Shown: positions 1-9,573, numbered from the stretch's first letter. The stretch is 64,000 nt of DNA from Cohnella pontilimi (GCF_005049045.1 NZ_SUPK01000002.1:124001-188000); one strand, 5' to 3'. Numbers and translations are program-made. The notes: a model not told the origin generated them from the letters alone.

Positions 1-5
1 ATCAT
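1..5 (-). CDS. swrD: Start of probable swrD (FlbD family), cut by window edge
   Basis: Only the ATG and two further bases lie inside the window, reading leftward (ATGAT, so M-I/M). A GGGAGG ribosome site lies at 12-17, seven bases upstream. In Bacillus the gene right after flgE in the fla/che operon is swrD (ylzI), a small FlbD-family protein needed for swarming motor power whose products often begin Met-Ile. The identity rests on position and start signal only. Confidence 0.4.
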
Positions 6-27
6 GGAGTGCCTCCCGTTCCGTCAA

Positions 28-48
28 GGAGAGGGCCCTGCCCTCTCC
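28..48 (-). other. Intercistronic hairpin after flgE
   Basis: A perfect 9-bp inverted repeat (GGAGAGGGC, CCT, GCCCTCTCC) sits between the flgE stop and the swrD ribosome site. There is no T tract, so it is not a simple terminator; it more likely stabilises or processes the polycistronic mRNA. Confidence 0.5.
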
Positions 49-63
49 CGACGGTTACGTCAA

Positions 64-882
64 TTACCGTTTCAGGTTCACGACTTCTTGCAAAATATCG
101 TCCGAGGTGGTGATAATCCGCGAGTTCGCTTGGAAGCCGCGCTGTGCGACGATCATCTCGGTAAATTCGTTCGTCAGGTCGACGTTGGACATTTCCAGCT
201 GACCTGCGATGATAGCGCCGGTACCGGCCGCAGGGTCGTTCGCCTGCATGGGCTCAATGGTGCCGCCCGGATTCGCGTTCGGCGTTACCCGGTACAGGTT
301 GCCGCCGACTTTCTCGAGGCCGCCCGGATTGACCACTTTGGCAATGCCGAGGAAAATTCCACTCGGTACGGCGTTGCCGGTTTCATCGATGGTTACGATT
401 TGGCCGTCTTGTCCGATGGAGAAGGACTTCACGGTGTCATCCAATTGAATCGGAGCTCCGTCCACGCTGGTCACCAGCATGCCATCGGCATTGACGAGTT
501 GACGCTCGGCATCAAGGCTGAAGTTGCCGGCGCGGGTCAAATACTGGGGACCGCCGTCGGTCGGCGTGACGATGAAAAACCCGTCGCCGTCGATCCGCAG
601 GTCCAGCGGAACGTTCGTCGTCATCGCGCTGCCCGGCGTATGGATCGTGTCGATGGCGGATACCGCCACCCCCAGACCCACTTGCTTGGCGTTCACGCCG
701 CCGTTGGTGCCGGCTTGAGGCGCTGTGACGCCGGACATGGATTGGCTCAGGATGTCTTTGAACATGACCCGGCCCGCTTTAAATCCTACGGTATTGACAT
801 TGGCAATGTTGTTGCCGATGACATCAAGCTTCGTTTGAAAACCTCGCATGCCGGATACTCCGGAATACATCGAACGTAACAT
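64..882 (-). CDS. flgE: Flagellar hook protein FlgE (short FlgG-like form)
   Basis: A 272-residue rod/hook-family protein. The N-terminal rod motif (GNNIANVNTVGFK, about residues 23-35) and the C-terminal helix (SNVDLTNEFTEMIVAQRGFQ, about 231-250) are the heptad-rich ends typical of axial proteins exported by the flagellar type III system. It follows flgD and the TIGR02530 gene, the place where Bacillus encodes its roughly 264-residue hook subunit (flgE, formerly called flgG), so hook protein is preferred over distal rod FlgG; sequence alone does not separate the two. ATG start, with GGGAGG about 11 bases upstream. Last full flagellar gene of the window. Confidence 0.88.
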   Translation of the reverse strand: MLRSMYSGVSGMRGFQTKLDVIGNNIANVNTVGFKAGRVMFKDILSQSMSGVTAPQAGTNGGVNAKQVGLGVAVSAIDTIHTPGSAMTTNVPLDLRIDGDGFFIVTPTDGGPQYLTRAGNFSLDAERQLVNADGMLVTSVDGAPIQLDDTVKSFSIGQDGQIVTIDETGNAVPSGIFLGIAKVVNPGGLEKVGGNLYRVTPNANPGGTIEPMQANDPAAGTGAIIAGQLEMSNVDLTNEFTEMIVAQRGFQANSRIITTSDDILQEVVNLKR

Positions 883-990
883 GGCGTTGCCTACCTCCCA
901 AATAAGGTGAATTAAGTCCGCTTCAATCGGTCCGCGGCTTCGGGCCTCCTAAGGAAGGGCCGGCCCTTATACTTCAATTCGGAATGTTGC

Positions 991-1377
991 TTACCTGACC
1001 ACTACGGCGCTGTCGATTTGGGTGAACACATGCTCCTTCATCGACGACTCGTCCATCGCGGTTACGACGGTTCGGTTCGGTACGTTGACGATCATGGCGA
1101 TATCCCGGAATAAAACGAGCGAATCTTTGGCGCCTTTAGCCGCTGCTTGCTCTACTGCGCTCGCGATTTTGTCCAGCTGCTCGGGCTTCAGCACGATTCC
1201 TCTTTGCTGCAGCCTCATCTCCGCGTGGTGGCTGAATTTCAGCTGCTGGCGGGCGAGCATTTCCTCGAAGGTTACGCCGTTATCGGGCTGCTCCGGTTGG
1301 CGGGGAATGTTCCGGCTGCCTTGCAGCGGTCCGGTTCGGCCCGTCGTCAAATGTCCGATCAGCATCCGGTCACTCAT
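991..1377 (-). CDS. TIGR02530 family flagellar operon protein
   Basis: A 128-residue protein of the small family found between flgD and flgE in many Firmicutes. The diagnostic stretch is FSHHAEMRLQQRGI (about residues 48-61) followed by a helical segment and a beta-rich tail ending TQIDSAVVV. Its molecular role is not established; the conserved position suggests hook assembly. The ATG overlaps the flgD stop by four bases (ATGA), implying translational coupling, and a GGGAGG site lies nine bases upstream. A 108-bp gap without visible signals separates it from flgE. Confidence 0.8.
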   Translation of the reverse strand: MSDRMLIGHLTTGRTGPLQGSRNIPRQPEQPDNGVTFEEMLARQQLKFSHHAEMRLQQRGIVLKPEQLDKIASAVEQAAAKGAKDSLVLFRDIAMIVNVPNRTVVTAMDESSMKEHVFTQIDSAVVVR

Positions 1378-1847
1378 GCGCCCGTCCCTCCCGCATCACC
1401 GGAATTCGCAGGCTTCGTTGCAGCTTCGGAGATCCACGTTAAATCGTCAACCTTGATTTCCTTGGCCCCGACCTTCACATACTGCAAGCCGTCTCTTCGA
1501 ACGATGGAATCGACGATTCCGGATTGGTCGACAACACCGGTTTCCGTCGTTTCCATCCATCCGACCTGTTTGCCGATCAGACCGGCCACCAAACCGGCGG
1601 ATTGACGAAGTCCGGACATCTGCGTGGCGACGTTCATCATTTGCTCCAAAGAGGAGAACTGAGCCATCTGTGCAATGAATTCTTTGTCCTGCATCGGCTG
1701 CATCGGATCTTGATTGCGCAGCTGCGTGACGAGGATTTGAAGAAATTCGTCCTTGCCCATCTGCTTGACCGGCTTACGTGCAGCCATCTGCACGTTCTGC
1801 GCGGAGTAATTGGGCCACACACTGGTGGTTCCTCGCGTTTCCGACAT
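1374..1847 (-). CDS. flgD: Flagellar hook capping protein FlgD
   Basis: Scaffold cap required for polymerisation of hook subunits at the tip of the growing hook. The protein has 157 residues and matches the N-terminal FlgD core (KDEFLQILVTQLRNQDP, then KEFIAQMAQFSSLEQM), with a short beta-rich tail. It lacks the long C-terminal FnIII/tudor region of enterobacterial FlgD, as in Bacillus. The start is taken at the ATG eight bases after GGAGG; a further ATG six codons upstream lies before that ribosome site. It follows fliK by 24 bases. Confidence 0.9.
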   Translation of the reverse strand: MSETRGTTSVWPNYSAQNVQMAARKPVKQMGKDEFLQILVTQLRNQDPMQPMQDKEFIAQMAQFSSLEQMMNVATQMSGLRQSAGLVAGLIGKQVGWMETTETGVVDQSGIVDSIVRRDGLQYVKVGAKEIKVDDLTWISEAATKPANSGDAGGTGA

Positions 1848-1871
1848 TTGAATCACCTCCGTCATGCCGGA

Positions 1872-3314
1872 TTATGCTTTTACATTAAGCGCACTTCCAT
1901 AGCCGATTTCGCGAAGAGATGCCGTACGGTCCAGTTCGGCTTCAAAGCCTGCCTGATCATCGTACGTTCCGCGCAGCCCTCGGCCGTTGGCGCCGCCGTG
2001 ATGTCCGGAACCCGGCTGACGCTGGTTCTGTTGGAACATCGATGCGGTGTCGGACGCTGCAGTGGACGATTGCTGCACAACTTCCATTCGGTCGACCTGC
2101 AAACCTTGTCCTTGCAGTGCCGTACGAAGCTGCGACAATTGATTCTCCAGCAAATCGCGCGCCGCTCCGTTCTCCGTCACGAACTGGGCAGTCAGTTGTC
2201 CGTTTTGAATCATGATCTTGATGTCGACCTGGCCCAGATGCTCGGGATGAAGAAGGATTTTCGCCTCATGAGCGCCTCCCGCCTGGGTTAGAACGAACTG
2301 CTTGACCAGGTATTTGCTCATGTGCTCCGCGAACTGCTGTACCGGTACATTCGTCGACGCAGCCGTCGCATTCGCCGGAACCGATGGCGTCATGCCGGCG
2401 TTGTCCCCTTTCAGAAACGTCCAGGCCGGTGCGGATCCGTTCTCTCCGGCGGCTTCGCCGGGTTGAACCGCGGACGGTGTTACGATCCCCGCGTTAGAAG
2501 ACGAATCCGACTCTTGAGCGGTCTGGAATGTCCATACAGGGTTTCGGAAACTTGTGCCGGTGCTGCGACGGATTTCCGGAGCCGATGCGGCCGCTATTTC
2601 CGTACCGCTCTCTGCAGCCGAATTTCCTTGTCCCATCAGCTTCGACGCATTTTGAGAAGCGTTCGATGCAGCCTGGGCTTCAACCGGCTGTGCTTGGGAC
2701 GTCTGTACAGAAGCCGAGTGCGGCGTTAAAGCTTGGATCGCTTGCCGAATTTGCTCCGTAAGGCCGCTTGGGTCAGAGACGACCGCTGCGCCGCTCGACA
2801 GCAAGGCGGACAACTGTTTCAGCGTTTGCTGAAGCGGAGAGGAGACCGGTTTGCCGTTAGCGGCAAGCGATCCGGAAGTCAGCTCAAGGGGAGATTGCGA
2901 TGCATCGGTTCCCGCGGCCCCTGCCGGCTGCGAATCGGCATTCGGTTGAATTCCCATCTGCATAAGCAGGTTTTGCAGCATCCCCAGCAGACCCGCCAGT
3001 TGATCTTGCACGTCCGCAGGCAGCTCCGCATTCGGATCCAATCCTTCCAGCTGTTCGGACAGCCCCGCAAGCAATTGCAGCAACTCCGGAGCTTGTTCCG
3101 CCGGCTGTGCGCCAAGCAGACCCATCCATCCGAGCAGTCCGGCAGTCGTCGTATTCCCGGCAGCCGTCGCGCCGTTGCCGTCCGTTCCTCCCATCGCTTG
3201 CACCAGGACACCTGAAAATCCGTTCGAAGAGGAAGTTTTGCCTGGTGCGGCCGTCATGTTGGCCATTCCGGCGGTACCGGCGGTAACGGTTGTGGATATC
3301 GTGCCGTTTGTCAT
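1872..3314 (-). CDS. fliK: Flagellar hook-length control protein FliK
   Basis: Secreted molecular ruler that switches the export gate from hook to filament substrates. About 480 residues: a long low-complexity Ala/Gly/Ser/Gln-rich N-terminal part and a conserved C-terminal Flg_hook domain (about residues 330-420) containing AKILLHPEHLGQVDIKI, which in the family contacts FlhB. Start at the ATG eight bases after AAAGGAGG; an in-frame GTG three codons upstream overlaps that site. It lies between the MotE-like gene and flgD, as in the Bacillus fla/che operon. Confidence 0.9.
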   Translation of the reverse strand: MTNGTISTTVTAGTAGMANMTAAPGKTSSSNGFSGVLVQAMGGTDGNGATAAGNTTTAGLLGWMGLLGAQPAEQAPELLQLLAGLSEQLEGLDPNAELPADVQDQLAGLLGMLQNLLMQMGIQPNADSQPAGAAGTDASQSPLELTSGSLAANGKPVSSPLQQTLKQLSALLSSGAAVVSDPSGLTEQIRQAIQALTPHSASVQTSQAQPVEAQAASNASQNASKLMGQGNSAAESGTEIAAASAPEIRRSTGTSFRNPVWTFQTAQESDSSSNAGIVTPSAVQPGEAAGENGSAPAWTFLKGDNAGMTPSVPANATAASTNVPVQQFAEHMSKYLVKQFVLTQAGGAHEAKILLHPEHLGQVDIKIMIQNGQLTAQFVTENGAARDLLENQLSQLRTALQGQGLQVDRMEVVQQSSTAASDTASMFQQNQRQPGSGHHGGANGRGLRGTYDDQAGFEAELDRTASLREIGYGSALNVKA

Positions 3315-3347
3315 TGTTTTCACCTCCTTTCAATGGAAATGCCATCG

Positions 3348-4259
3348 TCAAGGTTTGACGGTCATCAGTTTGCTGATCAATGCCGCGGTCGTTTTGTTGT
3401 CTTTGTCCGACATGGCGGACAAAATTTGCGACCTCGCATTGTCATCCAGCGAGCCGAGAATTTGCAGCGCCTTGCCTTGCTGCGCGCCGCCGGCCATATC
3501 CAGCAGCAGCGCGGCTGCGTTCACGGGCTTCATCACCGAAAACGTTTGTTTCAACTCCGACGTATCCAGTGCGTTGTTTCCGACTCCCGCCGCTTTCTCC
3601 AATTCCTTGACCCTCGATTGCAAAGCGGCGATTTGCTTGTTCTCTGCCGTATCCGAATCCTTCAACATAATGGTGACGTCCGCCGCCCTTTTGGGAGACA
3701 TCTTCTCAAGCAGTCTGCCGCGTTCCGTGTCGGTCATCGCCCCTAGGACAAGCGCCGTTTCTTCGACGGTCATGCTCTCCAGGATGGGAGCCGCTTTACC
3801 TGGGGTCATGCGGCCGTACATGGAAGCGAGAGACTTAATGCGGGCTTGGTACTCGTCTGCCGTCAGGGTACGCTGTTGTTTGTCCTGGTTTAGCAGACCG
3901 ATCTGCGCGTTCAAATCTTCGATCATCTTCGTCTGTTCCGCAGTTTGCTGGGTCGCTTTTTTGAGCGCAGCTTCACGGTCTGCCAGCAGGGCTTTCAACT
4001 CATCGATTTTTTGCTTCGCGTTGTTTACCGTGATCTGTTCGTCGGTGGCGCCGGGATCGACCGACATTGCCGGTTCGGGAAGCACCGCATTCAGCACCGG
4101 TATCTTCGCGCCGATTTCGAGCGCTTTATTCCGCAAATCCGTGTTGAACAAAAGCAGCAGCATACCGAGCAGCACGGCGGTAAACAGAATCGGAGTCAGA
4201 AAAAAGAGAAAGCGCTCGAAGCCGCTGTAGCTGTTTTTTTCTTCATCCGTCTTGGCCAC
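3348..4259 (-). CDS. MotE/YlxF-like membrane-anchored flagellar operon protein
   Basis: A 303-residue protein with one transmembrane helix (about residues 14-38), then a coiled coil (about 80-130) and an MgtE-N-like helical domain (MYGRMTPGKAAPILESM, VLGAMTDTERGRLLEKM) that is duplicated toward the C-terminus. This architecture matches YlxF of Bacillus and MotE-type chaperones, which stabilise motility complexes in other bacteria. The position between fliJ and fliK is the same as ylxF. GTG start after GGAGG. The biochemical role in Firmicutes is inferred. Confidence 0.75.
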   Translation of the reverse strand: MAKTDEEKNSYSGFERFLFFLTPILFTAVLLGMLLLLFNTDLRNKALEIGAKIPVLNAVLPEPAMSVDPGATDEQITVNNAKQKIDELKALLADREAALKKATQQTAEQTKMIEDLNAQIGLLNQDKQQRTLTADEYQARIKSLASMYGRMTPGKAAPILESMTVEETALVLGAMTDTERGRLLEKMSPKRAADVTIMLKDSDTAENKQIAALQSRVKELEKAAGVGNNALDTSELKQTFSVMKPVNAAALLLDMAGGAQQGKALQILGSLDDNARSQILSAMSDKDNKTTAALISKLMTVKP

Positions 4260-4294
4260 GATGTTCCCTCCTTTCTCTGCGAAATGTTGTAGGT

Positions 4295-4738
4295 TTAACC
4301 GCGGGATGCTGCGGATCGGACGATCGCCATCTCATCGAGCTCGTTCTGTTCTCTCGCCAGCCATTCGTGCCGGTAGCGTTGATAAGCTTTATCCCGCGCT
4401 TTCAGCCATACTTTCTCATCCACCGATTTCTCGGCCAGACGGCTTTGCTTTAACCGCACCTGTCCCTCGGCATTCCGGACTTCTTCCAGCTGCCGGCGAA
4501 TTTGGCCGTCCAGCATATCCAGGTATTGCTGCAGGGCGGTCAGTTCGGCCAGCGCAACCGGAGCGGCCGCGGTTCGGGAAAGCCTTTCTTCCGTTTCCCG
4601 GCGTTCCCGGAAAAGATGGTCCAGCCGCTCTTCTTGTTCTCTCAATAGGCCGAGCGAGGCGGCGTATTCCCACTCCGCGAGCGATTTCTCGCTGCCCTTC
4701 AAATCGACGATTTTCTGAAGTGGATATCGGAATCGCAT
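4295..4738 (-). CDS. fliJ: Flagellar export protein FliJ
   Basis: A 147-residue, almost entirely alpha-helical coiled-coil protein beginning MRFRYPLQKIVDLK, as FliJ proteins do. In the family it is the central stalk of the export ATPase, occupying the pore of the FliI hexamer and linking it to FlhA, and it escorts chaperones. It starts 12 bases after fliI ends, in the standard fliH-fliI-fliJ order. The weak sequence signature makes gene order important to the assignment. Confidence 0.87.
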   Translation of the reverse strand: MRFRYPLQKIVDLKGSEKSLAEWEYAASLGLLREQEERLDHLFRERRETEERLSRTAAAPVALAELTALQQYLDMLDGQIRRQLEEVRNAEGQVRLKQSRLAEKSVDEKVWLKARDKAYQRYRHEWLAREQNELDEMAIVRSAASRG

Positions 4739-4750
4739 GATCGATCAACC

Positions 4751-6070
4751 TCATCTCCGGTAAAAATCGATGATCAACCGCTCGCGGGCATCGTTAAGCG
4801 ACACTTTTTCGTCCGTCTTCTGCCTGGTGTAGGCGTTGATCAGATCGATGTATTGGATCGCCTTGTCGATGTCCGGATTGGATCCTCTTTGGTAAGCGCC
4901 GATGTTGATGAGATCTTCGGACTCCCGGTACACCGAGAGAAGGCGTTTGAGCTGCTCTGCCGCTTCCCGCTGCTCCGCTCCCGCGATATCGTTCATGACC
5001 CGGCTTACACTGGCCAGCACGTCGATGGCGGGAAAGTGTCCTTTGTTCGCCAAGCTTCGCTGCAGCACGATATGACCGTCCAAAATGCCCCTCACCGCGT
5101 CTGCAATCGGTTCGTTCATGTCGTCTCCGTCTACCAATACCGTATAGAAGGCCGTAATCGATCCGGACGGTCCCGTCCCCGCCCTCTCGAGCAGTTTAGG
5201 AAGCGCAGCGAACACCGAAGGGGTATACCCCCGGGTCGCAGGCGGCTCCCCGATCGCGAGACCGACTTCGCGCAGCGCCATCGCGTAACGGGTGACGGAA
5301 TCCATCATCAGCATCACGTTCAGGCCGCGGTCCCGGAAGTACTCCGCGATCGTCGTGGCGATCAGCGCTCCTTTGATCCGGATGAGCGCCGGCTGATCCG
5401 AAGTTGCCACAATGACGACCGACCGAGCCAAGCCTTCGGGACCTAAATCCTTCTCGATAAATTCCAATACTTCGCGTCCCCGTTCGCCGATCAGGGCGAT
5501 GACATTGACATCCGCCGACGTGTTCCGGGCCACCATGCCGAGCAAAGTGCTCTTTCCGACACCGGAACCGGCGAAAATGCCCACCCGCTGCCCCTGACCG
5601 ACCGTTAGCAAACCGTCGATCGCGCGGATGCCGATGCCCAGCGGTTCGGTAACCCGCGGACGGTCGAGCGGATTTCCCGGCGCACGGTTCGTTGAATAAT
5701 GGGACATGCGGACCGGCAGCCTGGAGCCGTCAAGCGGTCTGCCGAGACCGTCCAGCACTTTGCCGAGCAGTTCTGAGCCGACTTGCACCGTAAGCGGCCG
5801 GCCCGTTGCGACTACTTCGCAACCGGGGCTCACGGATTCGAGTTCGCCAAGCGGCATGAGCAGCAACCGGTTGCTTCGGAATCCTACGACCTCCGCCAAA
5901 ATCGGCGAACCGCCTTTCATCGGGTGAATGGCGCACACCTCGCCGACGCTTGCGTCCGGCCCTTCGGACTCGACGGTGAGACCGATGACCTGCGTAACCT
6001 TGCCGTTGACCCGTACCGGATCCAGATGCTTTAACGCCTCTTCGTAACGGATCAGGTCAAGCAGTGCCAT
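4751..6070 (-). CDS. fliI: Flagellar type III export ATPase FliI
   Basis: A 439-residue F1-beta-like ATPase that energises unfolding and export of flagellar substrates at the base of the basal body. Walker A GSGVGKST is at about residues 168-175 and Walker B VMLMMDSVTRYAMA at about 250; the C-terminal segment matches the type III ATPase family. The reading frame is open 28 codons further upstream, but the start is taken at MALLDLIRYEE because GGAGG lies nine bases before this ATG. It overlaps the end of fliH by 14 bases, implying coupled translation. Confidence 0.95.
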   Translation of the reverse strand: MALLDLIRYEEALKHLDPVRVNGKVTQVIGLTVESEGPDASVGEVCAIHPMKGGSPILAEVVGFRSNRLLLMPLGELESVSPGCEVVATGRPLTVQVGSELLGKVLDGLGRPLDGSRLPVRMSHYSTNRAPGNPLDRPRVTEPLGIGIRAIDGLLTVGQGQRVGIFAGSGVGKSTLLGMVARNTSADVNVIALIGERGREVLEFIEKDLGPEGLARSVVIVATSDQPALIRIKGALIATTIAEYFRDRGLNVMLMMDSVTRYAMALREVGLAIGEPPATRGYTPSVFAALPKLLERAGTGPSGSITAFYTVLVDGDDMNEPIADAVRGILDGHIVLQRSLANKGHFPAIDVLASVSRVMNDIAGAEQREAAEQLKRLLSVYRESEDLINIGAYQRGSNPDIDKAIQYIDLINAYTRQKTDEKVSLNDARERLIIDFYRR

Positions 6071-6902
6071 CCGGGTCAACCTCCTCGGCCGCGTGGGCCG
6101 CCACTCTGAGCAGCTCCGCACGGACGGCGGCCAACTGCGTATCGATGCGGGCATCGATGCTTCCGAACGCCGAACGGACGATGCATCCGCCTTCCCCTAT
6201 GCCGGCATCCGGCACGATTTGCAAGTCGGCTTGGGAATCCAGCGCAAGGGATAATTCATCCTTCGCGGCTTGCACGAATGCGAATTGCGAAGGCGACACG
6301 CATAACGTGATGACTCCTTGTTCCTTGCGTCGGGACAGCGCTTTGGCAAACAGGGAGACGGCTAGTTCCGGCGATTGCTCCGTAAGTTCGCGGGAAATGA
6401 GCTTCTCGGCGATCGAGCAGCTCAGCTCGACCAAGAAAGTCTCGGCTTCCGCAATGACTCTTTCTTTCGCTGCGTAAGCTTGTTCGACCGTGACGCGGGC
6501 TTCCCGCATCTGTTCGCTCCATTCCTGCCGAACATCTTCCTCCGCTTGCCGAACACCGGCGTGGTAGCCATCTTCGTAACCTCTCCGGCGCGCTTCTTCT
6601 TCCAGAGAGGCGTCTTGACCGCGCTTCGTTTGCCACCAAGCTTCGGCCTCCGCCTCCGCAGCGGCTTTGATTTCAGCCGCCGCTTCACGGGCCTGGCGCA
6701 ATATTTCCTGCGCCGTTCGCTCCGCATCCGACAGAATGCGTTCCTTTAACGATTGAATTTCGACATCATCCGCCGTATTTCCTTCGGAATCGCCGTCTGA
6801 ACCGGAAATCTTTTGCGGCGCAGGCACGTATTTGCGGATGAGCTCCAGCTTTTTGAAATCTTCCAAAGGGACGACTCTATCGGATTTGATCAAACTAGAC
6901 AA
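6057..6902 (-). CDS. fliH: Flagellar assembly protein FliH
   Basis: A 281-residue negative regulator and stator of FliI: an N-terminal variable region, a long charged coiled coil (about residues 50-150, rich in Ala/Glu/Arg) and a C-terminal domain resembling the V/F-type ATPase peripheral stalk subunit. The start codon is TTG overlapping the fliG stop by eight bases, with GGAGG about 11 bases upstream inside fliG. The N-terminal segment SDRVVPLEDFKKLE is typical of Bacillus-type FliH. Confidence 0.88.
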   Translation of the reverse strand: MSSLIKSDRVVPLEDFKKLELIRKYVPAPQKISGSDGDSEGNTADDVEIQSLKERILSDAERTAQEILRQAREAAAEIKAAAEAEAEAWWQTKRGQDASLEEEARRRGYEDGYHAGVRQAEEDVRQEWSEQMREARVTVEQAYAAKERVIAEAETFLVELSCSIAEKLISRELTEQSPELAVSLFAKALSRRKEQGVITLCVSPSQFAFVQAAKDELSLALDSQADLQIVPDAGIGEGGCIVRSAFGSIDARIDTQLAAVRAELLRVAAHAAEEVDPDGTA

Positions 6903-7914
6903 TGATATCGTCTCCTCCGCCGCGGGCGATGATGATTTCTCCGGACTCTTCCAGTCTGCGGATCGTCGCTACGATGCGGGTCTGCGCTTCTTCCACGTCG
7001 CGCAGTCTGACGGGTCCCATGTATTCCATTTCTTCCTTGAATGTATCCGCCATCCGTTTGGACATGTTCCGGAAAATGGCTTCCCGTACTTCTTCGCTTG
7101 CGACCTTGAGAGAAAGCTGAAGGTCGGCGTTTTCGATATCGCGGATGATTCTTTGAATCGAACGGTTGTCGAGATTGACGATATCCTCGAATACGAACAT
7201 CCGTTTTTTGATTTCTTCGGCCAGCTCCGGATCTTGAATCTCCAGCGAATCCAGAATCGTGCGTTCCGTACCCCGGTCGACGCCGTTCAAAATTTGCACG
7301 ATCGCCTCGATGCCTCCGGCGTTCGTGTAATCTTGGGTGACGGTCGCCGAGAGTTTCTGTTCCAGCACTCTCTCCACTTGGGCGATCACTTCCGGAGACG
7401 TGCTGTCCATGAGCGCGATACGGCGTGCGACGTCCGCCTGTTTCTCCTGCGGGAGAGACGATAGAACCGTGGACGACTGTTCCGGCTGAAGATAAGACAG
7501 CACGAGTGCGATTGTTTGCGGATTCTCGTTCTGAATGAAGTTGAGAATCTGCTGCGGCTCCGCCTTGCGGGCAAAGTCGAACGGCCGGACCTGCAGTGTT
7601 GCGGTCAGCCGGTTTAAGATGTCGAATGCCTTCTGCGAACCGAGCGCCTTTTCCAAAATCTCTTTGGCGTAGTTGATGCCGCCTTGCGAGATGAATTCCT
7701 GCGCCACGCATATTTGATGAAATTCCGACAAGATGCTTTCTTTCTCCGCGCTGTCGACCTTTCGGACGTTGGCAATCTCCAACGTCAGCTGCTCGATCTC
7801 CTCGTCCCGTAACTGCTTGAATACTTGGGAAGACACTTCCGGACCGAGCGTGATGAGCAGGATAGCCGCCTTCTGACGGCCGGACAGCTGCGTAGGTAAA
7901 CCGCCTTTAGCCAT
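6895..7914 (-). CDS. fliG: Flagellar motor switch protein FliG
   Basis: A 339-residue C-ring protein that couples the MS ring (FliF) to stator torque and to the FliM/FliN switch. It matches FliG from end to end: an N-terminal domain (SGRQKAAILLITLGPE), the middle EHPQ-type region (here ENPQTIALVLSYLQPEQ) and a charged C-terminal torque helix region (about residues 240-335). Conserved charged residues occur in RIIRDIENADLQLSLKVA. ATG start with a GGGG-type ribosome site. Eleven bases separate it from fliF. Confidence 0.95.
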   Translation of the reverse strand: MAKGGLPTQLSGRQKAAILLITLGPEVSSQVFKQLRDEEIEQLTLEIANVRKVDSAEKESILSEFHQICVAQEFISQGGINYAKEILEKALGSQKAFDILNRLTATLQVRPFDFARKAEPQQILNFIQNENPQTIALVLSYLQPEQSSTVLSSLPQEKQADVARRIALMDSTSPEVIAQVERVLEQKLSATVTQDYTNAGGIEAIVQILNGVDRGTERTILDSLEIQDPELAEEIKKRMFVFEDIVNLDNRSIQRIIRDIENADLQLSLKVASEEVREAIFRNMSKRMADTFKEEMEYMGPVRLRDVEEAQTRIVATIRRLEESGEIIIARGGGDDIIV

Positions 7915-7925
7915 AACTGCCCCCC

Positions 7926-9491
7926 TTATTCATCTACCAGCCAAGTCCGGAGAAGATTAACGAATTCATCCGGTTTGCGTTTGGCCAGACTTTCAAGCTG
8001 TTTGCGGATTTGGCTTTCGTTGCTCACGTTGTCCATGTCGATCGTCGGCAGCTCGACCCGCGGCAGTTCCATATCCGCGGCTTCTGCCTCTTGTGCGGCC
8101 TTGCGCCGGCGGTAGATGTAATAGCCTCCGCCTCCCAAAAGCGCCGCGGCCAAAATGCCGAGACCGGCCAGCAAATAAGTGGAAAGCGTCAAGCCGGAAG
8201 ACTTGTTGCCCGCACCGTCGAACGTTTGCGACAGCACCGAAACCCTCTGTCCCAGCTGCTGATCCGTGAACGTCTCGCCCGATTCAGCCAAGAGTGTACG
8301 AACATTCGTCACGAGCATTTGCTGAATTTGCGCCTGACGCTCCGGCGTCATGAATTTGGAGTCCACACCGACGCTGATCGATACGTCTTTGACTTTGTAC
8401 GGCGCATAGTCGATCAGGTCCTTCACCCGGGTCACGTCGTAATTCACAATATCGGATTGTTTTTCCGATGTGGAAGTCGAGGTGCCGGACGAGCCGGGAT
8501 AGTTGGGCACCGCGGTTTGGCCGACGCCCGCCGTCCCTCCGGCCTGAGCGTCAGTGCCGGTCGAATTTTCGCTGGTGTGCTGCTCGCTGATGATAATCCC
8601 TTTGTTGTCATTGTTCGGCAGCGGCACCACACTGTCGGACTGGGTCGATTTCTTGTCGAAGTTCAAAGTCGAGACGACAGAAATTACCATGTTTTCTGGT
8701 CCGACAATTGGGGTAAGGAACTGCTGTATCGTCCGTTTAAGATCGGACTCAAATTGATGCTTGATGTCGAATTGGGTTTCCGCGAGCCCCCCCGCTCCTC
8801 CGCTGCTTTTACCGGACGGGGTCAACTCGCCTGCCGTCGTGCTCGTAATCGTGATGTCTTCGACTTGCAGATTCGGCACGGCGGTTTTCACGAGGTTGAA
8901 ATAGCTGTCAATCTCCTGCTGCTTCGGACGGTAGCCGGGCTTGAAGGTCATTACGACCGAAGCCGTCGCCCGCTCCTTATCCGCCTCGTTGAGGAATACC
9001 GTTTCCTGCGGCAGGTTGACGAGCACTTTCGCCCTCTGCACGCCCTGCATGCCTTGCAGAAGCTGCTGGACTTCCCCGTTGAGGGCATTTCGAAATTTGA
9101 CGTTAAATTCTTCCCGCGTTGAGCCGATAGAAGAAGAAGAGTCGCCTAATTCCTTAAACCCGATGGACCCGTTCTGAACGAGACCTTGGGAACCGATGTC
9201 CACCTTCACGCGGGAAACCGAAGCGCTGGGTACCGAAATGCTGGTCCCGTCCCCGCTCAGACGATAAGAGATGCCTTGACCGTCCAAATATTGAATGATG
9301 GCCGCGGCATCGGTGCTGTCTAAACTCTGGAAAGCAATCTCGTATTGCGTACGGGTCAGCCATGAAGTCAGCAGAATGACGGCGAGCAGTAAAAATGCGG
9401 CCGTCGACGCGAGCACCCATTTTTGCGTTTTGCTGAATTGGTTCCAGAATGATTTCAACCTCTCCAGAACCTGTGCCCACTTCTCGTTCAC
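7926..9491 (-). CDS. fliF: Flagellar MS-ring protein FliF
   Basis: A 521-residue membrane protein forming the MS ring, the first structure built in the flagellum. Two transmembrane helices (about residues 24-46 and 436-458) flank a large external region with ring-building motifs similar to secretin/PrgK modules; the cytoplasmic tail ends with the FliG-binding segment LRTWLVDE. GTG start with GAGGTG a few bases before. An 82-bp gap separates it from fliE. Confidence 0.95.
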   Translation of the reverse strand: MNEKWAQVLERLKSFWNQFSKTQKWVLASTAAFLLLAVILLTSWLTRTQYEIAFQSLDSTDAAAIIQYLDGQGISYRLSGDGTSISVPSASVSRVKVDIGSQGLVQNGSIGFKELGDSSSSIGSTREEFNVKFRNALNGEVQQLLQGMQGVQRAKVLVNLPQETVFLNEADKERATASVVMTFKPGYRPKQQEIDSYFNLVKTAVPNLQVEDITITSTTAGELTPSGKSSGGAGGLAETQFDIKHQFESDLKRTIQQFLTPIVGPENMVISVVSTLNFDKKSTQSDSVVPLPNNDNKGIIISEQHTSENSTGTDAQAGGTAGVGQTAVPNYPGSSGTSTSTSEKQSDIVNYDVTRVKDLIDYAPYKVKDVSISVGVDSKFMTPERQAQIQQMLVTNVRTLLAESGETFTDQQLGQRVSVLSQTFDGAGNKSSGLTLSTYLLAGLGILAAALLGGGGYYIYRRRKAAQEAEAADMELPRVELPTIDMDNVSNESQIRKQLESLAKRKPDEFVNLLRTWLVDE

Positions 9492-9573
9492 AATTTCACC
9501 TCATCTGCGGTTAACGGCCGGGCCCGCTGGAGAAGCGGACGCCGGCAGTATGATTGCTGCGAATAAACTGCGA